This document shows, one piece after another, positions 46,087 through 54,375 of a stretch of 64,000 bases of DNA. The translations under genes and the position numbers were made by a program. The stretch lies in NCBI GenBank assembly GCA_002408085.1, contig DHQL01000025.1, positions 219,350 through 283,349 of the forward strand. The letters are read 5' to 3'. The notes under the pieces are model-generated. The model searched no databases. It was not told the DNA's origin and saw only the letters and a list, made by a program, of their open reading frames with translations. Numbering within the stretch: the stretch's first letter is position 1; every line of letters begins with the position of its first letter. Source of the DNA: Spirochaeta sp. UBA5339 (GTDB lineage Bacteria > Spirochaetota > Spirochaetia > DSM-2461).

Positions 46087-46779
46087 TTACTCCCCTAGTG
46101 TAAACCTTTCTTGACAAATAGAATTCTTTTCCCTCTGATACCAATCATTAAATACTAATTCAAGAGAATTGACCTCGAAAGAACCAAAGTCGTGATTCCT
46201 GTAAGAATCAAGTTGTTTCAGGTATTCCTGAGTATTCGTCAGCTTATTCTTAAACCTGATTACTGTTGAATGGGCAATTTGCAATTTATACCTTGTATCA
46301 ATTGAGTTGCTGAGATTTGAACCTTTAAAAGATGATCTTATACTCTCTCTTAATTGGTTCAGGTTATCATTCTCAGGAAATCCCTGGATCATTACACATG
46401 AAGGGGAGGCTGTTATCCCTTTAAATCTTATAGAGAACCTGCCTGTTTGGGAGATTACTTTACGAATCAGTTCTGAATAGTCCGGGATGCAAATGCTTGA
46501 GATATCAAATCCGTCGTAACATGAAATTATTGAAAGAAGAGTAATATGCATATCTGATTCCGGGTAATAATACTGAGCTGGGTCAATCAGAAGCATTTCT
46601 TCAAGAAAGGATGTAATTCTTTGTTTTACGTCCAGGGATGGTCTGATCAGCAGAGTTATTCCGCGTCTTCTGTCGTTATCAGAATCTATTAGAGTATCGA
46701 AGATGGCTTTACCTGATGCAATTTGACTTATGGAAGATGTATATAATTCGTTGTAATGCTGATTGAGATTCATACCCAT
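46087..46779 (-). CDS. 2H phosphoesterase superfamily protein (LigT-like)
   Basis: About 230 residues with two H-x-T/S-hydrophobic motifs, MHITLLSI near the middle and AHSTVIRF near the C-terminus, as in 2'-5' RNA ligase / cyclic phosphodiesterases. They act on 2',3'-cyclic or 2'-5' phosphate ends of RNA or nucleotides. The start is uncertain: the frame is open to 46848, and ATG 46779 is chosen as the first methionine before the soluble domain. It lies downstream of a P-loop kinase on the same strand. AT-rich, foreign-looking. Confidence 0.65.
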   Translation of the reverse strand: MGMNLNQHYNELYTSSISQIASGKAIFDTLIDSDNDRRRGITLLIRPSLDVKQRITSFLEEMLLIDPAQYYYPESDMHITLLSIISCYDGFDISSICIPDYSELIRKVISQTGRFSIRFKGITASPSCVMIQGFPENDNLNQLRESIRSSFKGSNLSNSIDTRYKLQIAHSTVIRFKNKLTNTQEYLKQLDSYRNHDFGSFEVNSLELVFNDWYQREKNSICQERFTLGE

Positions 46780-46851
46780 ATTATCTATGACATTACGATT
46801 GATGTAAAACATCGATAAGAGTAACCAACAAATTCTGCTCAATTCCACCCA

Positions 46852-46873
46852 GTCCCATAATCGGAACTGAATG
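46852..46873 (+). repeat. Short intergenic repeat, copy A
   Basis: 22 bases ending in TCGGAACTGAATG, recurring once at 49029 with one mismatch. It lies between the kinase and the phosphoesterase. Confidence 0.5.
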
Positions 46874-46881
46874 CGGAGAAG

Positions 46882-47433
46882 CTATGATATACAATCCCTG
46901 TGGTTAAAGGAGCTTATATACCTCTCAGCCTTAGCAACCCTTGTCTCCAAGTCGCCAGAAAGTTCTATCACCGGAGTGTTCCCTGCAAGGTCGCCGATGA
47001 TTCCTTGAATCATTATGTCGACTTCTCCTTGAAGTTCGGAATACTCATCCGAAGGGGAATTCTGAGTTACGATGTCTTCTACAGGAAGATAAAAAAGAGC
47101 ATCCAGAGACTCAATACTTTTCTTAACTTCTTCAAAATACTCATCTTCGTCAATTTCTCCATAATTATCAGTAACAAGAGTATATGCAAGAAGATCTATG
47201 GGAGATCTATCGAAGAACACATCTTCACTTTGCTCCTCTTCTATCAATTCGAGTGATTTTTCAAGCATGGCCCGATACTCATCGAGAGATGGTGGGTCGG
47301 GAATTTCATATCCCTCTTCCAGTAATAGATGGTAAGGTTCGTCGTATATAATATAATTGGGGAAACTCTCTAAAAGGAGCTCAATAATTGTTGATTTTCC
47401 ACTGTTGTGTGAACCAGTAACTGCTATACGCAT
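46882..47433 (-). CDS. P-loop nucleotide kinase-like ATPase
   Basis: A 183-residue protein starting MRIAVTGSHNSGKSTIIELL, with the Walker A motif at residues 7-14 and FFDRSPIDLLAY like the DRSP lid region of nucleoside/nicotinamide kinases (AAA_28 type). GGAG precedes ATG 47433 by seven bases, so the longer TTG start at 47490 is rejected. It is a small-molecule or RNA 5'-kinase candidate, next to a 2H phosphoesterase. Confidence 0.7.
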   Translation of the reverse strand: MRIAVTGSHNSGKSTIIELLLESFPNYIIYDEPYHLLLEEGYEIPDPPSLDEYRAMLEKSLELIEEEQSEDVFFDRSPIDLLAYTLVTDNYGEIDEDEYFEEVKKSIESLDALFYLPVEDIVTQNSPSDEYSELQGEVDIMIQGIIGDLAGNTPVIELSGDLETRVAKAERYISSFNHRDCIS

Positions 47434-47569
47434 TGATAATCTCCAATAAATAATTTCGAGGACAGTAGTTGATAGATCTAAGTATTTCACTTTTTTTTTG
47501 ATTCTATTAAACTTAATTTGATTGGTTAATCTGTATTATATTCAATATCGAGTTAAAAGTGAGAAAAAC

Positions 47570-48475
47570 ATGAAAAAGATCAAAATGAAGTCAGGTTGGA
47601 ATATTACTATAGATTTAAGTTTAATAATCTTTGCAGGAATCCTCTACGCATTTGCTCTAAAATACTTTATTCTACCATCAAAAATAATTCTTACTGGTAC
47701 TGAAGGGATTGCCTCATCGTTATCCTATTTTTATGACAGTGAGAGATTATTCTTGTATTTATATATCAGTTTTCAGTTTCTAATTCTGACATTTGGTTTT
47801 TTCAAAGTAAGCAAGCAGTTTGCAGTAAGGTCTTTCATCACAGTTTTAATCGTTGTGCTGTTCCTACGTTTTCTGCCTGAGTTCCAGTTCGCACAACCAG
47901 AATCTCAAAACGAAAGAATTATTCTTGTTATATTTGGAGGATTGTTAGCTGGTGTTGCAAAAGCTTTAGCTTTTAAACATCGGGGTTCTACAGGAGATGA
48001 AGATGTTATTGGTGCATATTTTGCAATGAAGCTTTTAAAACCTGTGGGATTTGTATCAGTGATAGCCGCTATTATTTCTACTACATTTGGAATTGTACTG
48101 GATGTTATCAAGACGGATACATTTGAAGTTGCCATCAATACTCTCATGTATACAAGTATTTATATCTTTATTGCAGCAGAAACTCTGAATAATTTGTATA
48201 AAAAGTTTCAAATCACTCTGTTGACAATCATGACTGATGATCCAGAAAAGATCGGTGAGCTAATTAAAAGGACACTTGATTATAGGACATATACAGGTCA
48301 GACGGCTTCTGGGGGGCATAGTAAAATAGAATATCAAATGATAAAAACGATAATTACAAGAGAGGAGCTTCCCGAATTGCTGAGAATCATTGATTCTGTT
48401 TACCCAGAGTGTTTTTACTATTATCATGATGTAGAAGGGACTTCAAGAAAATACTTTATTAGACCAATAGGATAA
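47570..48475 (+). CDS. YitT family membrane protein (DUF161/DUF2179)
   Basis: A 301-residue protein with five or six membrane helices (first LIIFAGILYAFALKYFILP, then STGDEDVIGAYFAMKLLKP) and a C-terminal cytoplasmic DUF2179 domain (QTASGGHSKIEYQMIKTIIT). The family occurs widely; transport function is suspected but unproven. ATG 47570 is chosen over the upstream frame opening. The DUF3124 lipoprotein gene starts four bases after its stop. A decayed paralogue lies at 53481. Confidence 0.82.
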   Translation: MKKIKMKSGWNITIDLSLIIFAGILYAFALKYFILPSKIILTGTEGIASSLSYFYDSERLFLYLYISFQFLILTFGFFKVSKQFAVRSFITVLIVVLFLRFLPEFQFAQPESQNERIILVIFGGLLAGVAKALAFKHRGSTGDEDVIGAYFAMKLLKPVGFVSVIAAIISTTFGIVLDVIKTDTFEVAINTLMYTSIYIFIAAETLNNLYKKFQITLLTIMTDDPEKIGELIKRTLDYRTYTGQTASGGHSKIEYQMIKTIITREELPELLRIIDSVYPECFYYYHDVEGTSRKYFIRPIG

Positions 48476-48479
48476 TTAT

Positions 48480-49007
48480 ATGATGAGAAAGTGGAACAAG
48501 ATAATTCAAATCAATTTAATTCTTATAGTATCAGCTTTTTCTTCCTGCACTCAAGAATCAAGTTTTCCAAAATTATCAAGAACATCATGGAATAGCAGAC
48601 GTGTGGATAATATTGAATATTCTTCATTAGCACAAGGAATGACTTATTTACCACTGTATTCACATATTTATTATATACAAGAAAATAAACCCTTTTATTT
48701 AACTTCAACGGTAAGTATCAGAAATGTTTCAAAAGATGATAAGGCATATCTTTTATCAGCAGATTATTTTGATACTGATGGTAATCTGGTTAGAAGCTAT
48801 CTTCAAGAACCAATCTATTTAAATCCATTAGAGACTGTTGAAGTCGTAATTGCTGAATCTGATATAAAAGGTGGATCGGGCGCTAATTTTCTGTTTAAAT
48901 GGGCAGTAGGAAATGAACTGAACCCAATTTTATTTGAAGCTGTGATGATATCTACTTCTGGTCAACAAGGTTTATCTTTTACATCTAGAGGTGTTAGAGT
49001 TTATTAA
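48480..49007 (+). CDS. DUF3124 lipoprotein
   Basis: A 175-residue protein with lipobox VSAFSSC near residue 22. The DUF3124 core follows: YLPLYSHIYY, VSIRNVSKDDKAYLL, then GGSGANFLFKWAV and ISTSGQQGLSF. It is an envelope lipoprotein of unknown function, coupled to YitT. A closely similar but broken tail of the same gene lies at 63887 on the other strand. Confidence 0.8.
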   Translation: MMRKWNKIIQINLILIVSAFSSCTQESSFPKLSRTSWNSRRVDNIEYSSLAQGMTYLPLYSHIYYIQENKPFYLTSTVSIRNVSKDDKAYLLSADYFDTDGNLVRSYLQEPIYLNPLETVEVVIAESDIKGGSGANFLFKWAVGNELNPILFEAVMISTSGQQGLSFTSRGVRVY

Positions 49008-49278
49008 CCGTCTTTCTATCTTCAACCTGTCCCATCATCGGAACTGAATGTAGGAATATCTCCAGGAAAATCCGGATGGATTAAAATACACGCAATTCTG
49101 CTATCACTTTCAGCAGTGGAAACAGGATGAAAGGTAGTGTCAAATATCTTTCGCAAATTTCAAAGTCCTCAATCTGCAGATCCAGTTACTACGATACATT
49201 CTCCTCCATGTTATAGCCTATAAGAAGATCCATATTCAGATATTTCCTCTCCGCCTGAAAGACTTTTTCAGTAAGCCC
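49008..49278. other. Gene-free spacer after DUF3124
   Basis: Holds repeat copy B (49029-49050). The rest is decayed sequence, possibly more of the transposase remnant that follows; no coding frame can be supported. Confidence 0.45.
49029..49050 (+). repeat. Short intergenic repeat, copy B
   Basis: Matches 46852-46873 in 21 of 22 bases. Confidence 0.5.
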
Positions 49279-49450
49279 TATTCAGGTAAATCGTGGAGGA
49301 TCTCTTCCCGTGGGATGCTCTCAGGAATGGGTTTTCTACCGACATTCTTCCCATTTCTGGTTTTCTTTACGCGGGGGTTCTTCCATCACCTGTTCAGAAG
49401 ACTCATCAATATTCAGTTCAATCTCATTGAACAGATCCATTTGCTTCCTG
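49279..49450 (-). pseudogene. IS66-family transposase fragment
   Basis: Reading leftwards: QMDLFNEIELNIDESSEQ, then after a frameshift GRKPIPESIPREEILHDLPE and a stop. This is the linker of the IS66 transposase (TnpC) just before its zinc ribbon. Both ends are missing and the frame is broken. Confidence 0.72.
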
Positions 49451-49893
49451 ATATAACAATTTGTGGTAAAATCATTATCTCTTCTGGAGTTGAGATAGCC
49501 TCCTCAAATTTCCAGCCAACTGTCAGGTGAATACCGTCACTGTAAAGTAATGATTTCATTTCTGTTGCTAAAATACCTTGCTGATACATGGACTCAGAGT
49601 TGGTCAGTCGTGTACTTGATGGGCATAACCCCTATCATCCTTTTCTTGAAAAGGGATATGTGGCTTTGGCTGGCTTAACAAGCCAAAACTAGAACCAGAT
49701 CGCATGAATTATTCAGACCTTCAAATGGAGCTTTTTTTATGAGTCAATTTTACTTTGGACAGGTGTGAAATGGGGTATTTAAGGACAGCATAGAAGTTGA
49801 CATTACCATATTGAAACAATGGCATGCCGTCTTTCTCATCCGGCATACCATGCATTTCAACCAAACAATGTTTCAATTAGGGATTTATTAGAT
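49451..49893. other. Gene-free spacer
   Basis: No coding frame. It may contain further decayed IS66 sequence and a small TGGCTTaacAAGCCA dyad near 49668. Confidence 0.4.
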
Positions 49894-50430
49894 CTATTTA
49901 GCAGATTTTGCTGCCTTAATTATCATTCCCAAATAACCTTTAGTGTCAGCAAGTGTAGCACCAGAAACAGCATCAGTTACTTTTTTTGCATCTTGATTCG
50001 CAACTCTTTCGACTTCAGAGATTGTTTTACCAACAACATAGTCTTCAATAGCTGCATAGTTGTCGGCAATAGCTACTGTTGCACCGGCTTTTTCTGCCAT
50101 GTTCTTACTATAGGTTGAACTGTCTGCTTTTTTGGAAATCAGGATTTGTCCATCTGCATAACCTTTACCAAAATAATTATCTGCACCCTCAATATAGGAA
50201 TTAGGTACGCCGGTTAAATTATTACTAATATCCTGAAATTGGAACTCATCCAAATTCGCAGAGATTATTGTATCTCCTGCCAGAACAACTACTGCTGTAC
50301 CAAAAGCATAATGACCATGTGGTGCATCGATTACATAACCGGTTTTGATATCAGAAGTATCAATATCACCACTACAAGACATAATAACCATTGAAGAAAC
50401 AACAAATAACAATGAAATAATTTTTTTCAT
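49894..50430 (-). CDS. Lipoprotein with FMN-binding-like C-terminus
   Basis: A 178-residue protein with signal MKKIISLLFVVSSMVIMSC (lipobox at the end). The C-terminal part reads YADGQILISKKADS and ends VTDAVSGATLADTKGYLG, resembling the D-x-SGAT flavinylation motif of FMN_bind domains. It may be a flavinylated extracellular redox protein or a relative such as PplA; the motif is short and the call tentative. GGAG lies eight bases before ATG 50430. It is alone, flanked by decayed DNA. Confidence 0.6.
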   Translation of the reverse strand: MKKIISLLFVVSSMVIMSCSGDIDTSDIKTGYVIDAPHGHYAFGTAVVVLAGDTIISANLDEFQFQDISNNLTGVPNSYIEGADNYFGKGYADGQILISKKADSSTYSKNMAEKAGATVAIADNYAAIEDYVVGKTISEVERVANQDAKKVTDAVSGATLADTKGYLGMIIKAAKSAK

Positions 50431-50651
50431 AATGTTTACTCCTATTATAATATGTGAATAAATTAGTATCAAAAAAAAATCAAGAGTTTGGACATAAAAG
50501 GTTACAGATATTTATTTAATTAATAATCCTTATTACAGAGCGTTATAAATAATTATTTGTTGTCGTGTCCAATGTGCTCTTAGAGGCTGAGAAAAAGCAT
50601 CAATGAGGAGATCCTTTTAGAGTCTCTTCTGACAAGCCCGGCCGTTTCTTA

Positions 50652-53351
50652 TTATAAGTCAAGTAATTTCGTAATCTCCGCTATAGCTACTGGTTTTGAG
50701 CAAAAATATCCTTGATACTCATGGCAACCGAGATCCATTATGAACTGTCGCTGTATCTCTGTTTCCACACCTTCTACGATTATTTTCATATTTAGTTCGT
50801 GAGCAAGTTTAGCTATGGCTTTCAAGATTGAACCATCATCATTTTCAGGATAGTCTTTAATAAAAATACGATCTACCTTGAGTTTATCGGTGTTTAATTT
50901 CTTCAAATATCCCAAAGACGAATATCCCGTACCGAAATCATCAATAGCTACTGTTATGTTATTATGATGAAGTATTTCAATGATACTATTGGTAAAATCT
51001 AAATTATCAGACAAAACAGTTTCTGTAATTTCAAAAGAGATATTTTGCAAAGGGAATTCTTCCGTTTGTATTTGAGAGACTAACTCCTTGATGATACTTA
51101 TATCAACAAATTCCTGAGATGAAAGGTTAATAGAGATTCTGAAGTCTGATGAAACATTTGATATCAAATGTTTACATTCTCGAACAACTTTTTTTAAAAT
51201 ATACTTCCCCAATTTCTTAATCTGAGTGCTGTCTTCTTCCATTATGGGAACAAAAGTTGAAGGATATACAGGCCCTAGTGTAGAGCTTGTCCATCTTACG
51301 AGCGCTTCTAGCCCAATAATAGCGTTTGTTTTCGTGTTGTTTTGAGGTTGGTATACCACATAAAATTCTTTATTAATAAATGCATTATCTATTTGATTTT
51401 TGATTTTGTAATACTGATTGACCTCCTCAAAAACATTATGGTCAAAAAGAAGGTACTTACTGTTTTTAACCCTTGAAATGGCTTCAAGGGCAATATTGGC
51501 CTTTTGAATCAGATCATTAACATCATCCCCGTGTTCCGGGGCCATTGAAACTCCTGAGACATAATCAATCGAATACATTTTGTCTGTAAACTTAATGGAG
51601 TTCACAGCTCGGTCGATCCTCTCCATAACACGATCTATGGGCTCATCGTCGGTTTTCAAGGCAATAAAAAGCATATGAGATGAAGGAGCAATAATGGCAC
51701 TGTTCTGACTCAGCTCTTTTTTTACACGTAAAGAAATATTGCTTATAAGGGTATTCTCCTCCTCTTCGGTTAATGCGCTTCTCAAAACAGAGAACTCTTT
51801 TATTCTCAAGGCAATGACAATTTTTCTTTCATTTTCGCCCAAATCTACTTTTGCAAGAAGAGGCTTCACGGATTCGTGAATGAAAGGAGAATAATCCATA
51901 TTCAGTTCTCTTTTCTCATATATATCTTCTATGACAGGTATATTGCGGGGTTCCGAGTAAATACCGATATAATAGGCAATCTGTTTACTGGTGGAGGTAC
52001 TTACTGTTCTGATTCTTAGGTATTTCTGTATATGAACATTTTCGGATGTTACGTCCCAAATATTCCCTTCCCAGATCACATCACCGCTTTTTGCGTATGA
52101 TAAAAAGGGATTAATGTCGCCCTTCAAAAAGGAACTTGGTGCTTTTCCTTTTATATCTGAAAGTTTGAAACCAAAAATCGATTCAAATATGGGATTGCAA
52201 TAGATGACCTTTCGGTTGCTATTGGTAATCAGAACTCCATCATGCGTGAAGTCAGATATAATCCCTGAAGCCAGCAATAGAAGGTGCTCTGTTTCTTTTT
52301 GTGTCGCAAATATAACGAAAAGAAGCAAAAGAAATGACTCAATAAGAAGTATAATATATTGTATTCCCTTATACTGGATGAAATAATCACCGTAGCGCTT
52401 TATCATCTCTGATTCGCTGAAACTGCTGATTAAAAACCAGGTTCCACTTATTTGATCAAAAAAGGGTGTGAAATTCTCATTCGTTGTACTTAAATTACTG
52501 TATAAATAGTGAAGGTCATCTCGAATAAAACTGATATCATCTTTATTATTTTCATTTAATTGTTTGTATAGTGGATTTCCTCCACCTCTGTTAAGAAAGA
52601 AAGAAGACTCCAAGAGCGCATCTTCGTCAAAAGAACTTAGACTCAAATAGTTTGTGGCATCCAATATCCCAATTTCAATATCCTGTGAAGTCTTACTGGC
52701 AATGTCTTTCAGTAAATCCAGTATCGTAAATCCATCCAAATTAATAAGTAAGAATCCTTGTTTATCCCCTCTGTCATAGACTGGAATTCCAAATCGTATG
52801 GTGGGTGTGTAGGGTCTCTGGATAACGCCGTTTTCGACATTTAAGTCGAAGTCAGAAATATAAAGATCCCCAGAACTTAGATTCTCTAGACTTTTAAAGT
52901 AGTATCGGTTTCTTTTGTTCTGAAGATTCTTTCTTTCGTAAAGCTCTCTGCTTTCAACATTTCTATCAACTCTAATAACTTCATCCCCATCCAAGCTTAG
53001 GAATCGTAGCTGCAAATAAAGCTCTTTGCTGTTTAAAAAGCGAAAGAACATATCCTTTGCTTCCGAGTAGTTTTGGTCAGAACTCTCTGTGATAAATCTT
53101 GTAAGTTCATCCGAATTAGCCAGGACATTGAGATCATCAAAGGAGGTTTGAAAAAGTTTCAAGAATTGATACTGATGAAGCGAGACAAGGTTGTTCTGGT
53201 TTATTTCTATCTGTATCAGAAAATCAGATTTTTTTTTATTATATACTGTGTTTAATAGAAAAAAAGAAAAAAATATTATAGGAAGACCAATGAGTAAATA
53301 TCTAGCCAGTATTACTTTTAGTGCGCGTCTGTCGAACTCAAATAAAACCAT
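50652..53351 (-). CDS. Cache-PAS-GGDEF-EAL cyclic-di-GMP phosphodiesterase
   Basis: An 899-residue protein: membrane helix (about 12-30), extracytoplasmic Cache-like domain (about 40-320), second helix (about 335-355), PAS (about 365-470), a degenerate GGDEF (about 500-640, no GGDEF box, only SGVSMAPEHGDD) and EAL (650-895). EAL key residues are present: GLEALVRW, INLSSQEF, DDFGTGYSSLGYL, KVDRIF and VEGVET. It is therefore a predicted active c-di-GMP phosphodiesterase with a regulatory, non-synthesising GGDEF, anchored in the inner membrane. ATG 53351 opens straight into the helix region. Confidence 0.85.
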   Translation of the reverse strand: MVLFEFDRRALKVILARYLLIGLPIIFFSFFLLNTVYNKKKSDFLIQIEINQNNLVSLHQYQFLKLFQTSFDDLNVLANSDELTRFITESSDQNYSEAKDMFFRFLNSKELYLQLRFLSLDGDEVIRVDRNVESRELYERKNLQNKRNRYYFKSLENLSSGDLYISDFDLNVENGVIQRPYTPTIRFGIPVYDRGDKQGFLLINLDGFTILDLLKDIASKTSQDIEIGILDATNYLSLSSFDEDALLESSFFLNRGGGNPLYKQLNENNKDDISFIRDDLHYLYSNLSTTNENFTPFFDQISGTWFLISSFSESEMIKRYGDYFIQYKGIQYIILLIESFLLLLFVIFATQKETEHLLLLASGIISDFTHDGVLITNSNRKVIYCNPIFESIFGFKLSDIKGKAPSSFLKGDINPFLSYAKSGDVIWEGNIWDVTSENVHIQKYLRIRTVSTSTSKQIAYYIGIYSEPRNIPVIEDIYEKRELNMDYSPFIHESVKPLLAKVDLGENERKIVIALRIKEFSVLRSALTEEEENTLISNISLRVKKELSQNSAIIAPSSHMLFIALKTDDEPIDRVMERIDRAVNSIKFTDKMYSIDYVSGVSMAPEHGDDVNDLIQKANIALEAISRVKNSKYLLFDHNVFEEVNQYYKIKNQIDNAFINKEFYVVYQPQNNTKTNAIIGLEALVRWTSSTLGPVYPSTFVPIMEEDSTQIKKLGKYILKKVVRECKHLISNVSSDFRISINLSSQEFVDISIIKELVSQIQTEEFPLQNISFEITETVLSDNLDFTNSIIEILHHNNITVAIDDFGTGYSSLGYLKKLNTDKLKVDRIFIKDYPENDDGSILKAIAKLAHELNMKIIVEGVETEIQRQFIMDLGCHEYQGYFCSKPVAIAEITKLLDL

Positions 53352-53480
53352 AAAACCTCTACTTGTATTCTTATCGTGAATTACCTACATTTAAATAAAA
53401 TACTCAGTTGTATACGAAAGAACTAATTCTAACTAATAATATAAAATAATCCCATGTTCAATTCAATGAAAAATCATGTT

Positions 53481-54369
53481 TTATCCTATGGTTTTTATAT
53501 AGTACTTTCTGGCCGACCCCTCCAGATCCTGATAGTAATAAAAACACTCAGGACAGGACTCTGATATATTGAGCAATAGGAATGGGAGCTCTTCCCGTGT
53601 GATAATGGTTTTTACCACCCAGAACTCCATACTGCTGTGACCGCCTTTTGCTGCTTGTACCGTATATGTCCTGTAGTCAAGAGTTTTTTGATTGTGTTCC
53701 CGATTTTTTTCGGAGTCTCGGTAATGATAGTCAACAGAGTGATTTGAAACTTTTTATACAAATTATTCAGAGTTTCAGCTGAAACAAAGATATAAATGCA
53801 GGTATATATCAGTGAGTTGATGGTCCCTTCCAGGGAATGAGATTCAAAAACTCCATACTAAACCCGAAGGAGGTGGATATAACTGCCGCCAGTATGGAGA
53901 TAGCTCCCACGGGTTTTAACAACTTCATCGCAAAATAGGCTCCGAGAATATCTTCGTCACCTGTTGATCCCCTGTTTTTAAACGCAACAGCTTTCGCTAT
54001 TCCTGATAGCAAGCCTCCGAAAAGAACCAGTATGATCCGCTTATTTTGTGGTTCCGGCTGTGCGACTTTCAGTTCCGGCAGAACGGCTAACCCAAGCACA
54101 ACAGTGGTTACAACTACAAATGATCGAAGGGCAAAAAATTAACTTACTTTTATAAAGCCAAATGTAATAAGGAGGGACTGAAATATCAGGTAGAGGGAAA
54201 TGAAAATATTATAATTATCAAGATAATAGGAAAGGGATAACGCTATTCCTTCAGTACCTGTCAGGATGATTTTAGAGGGGAGAACAAAATACTTCAGAGA
54301 AATGGAGTAAAGAAGACCGGCAATGATGATGAGGCCATATTCTATGATACGGTTCAGTTGTTTCTTCAT
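53481..54369 (-). pseudogene. Decayed YitT-family paralogue
   Basis: From ATG 54369 the product follows the YitT protein at 47570 (LYSISLKYFVLPSKIILTGT; STGDEDILGAYFAMKLLKP). An in-frame TAA at 54139 follows FIKVS. A frameshift near 53820 leads into NSLIYTCIYIFVSAETLNNL, and another near 53680 leads to LDYRTYTVQAAKGGHSSMEF and ends YYIKTIG. Three disabling changes make function very unlikely. No DUF3124 partner follows it. Confidence 0.85.
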
Positions 54370-54375
54370 AATCTG

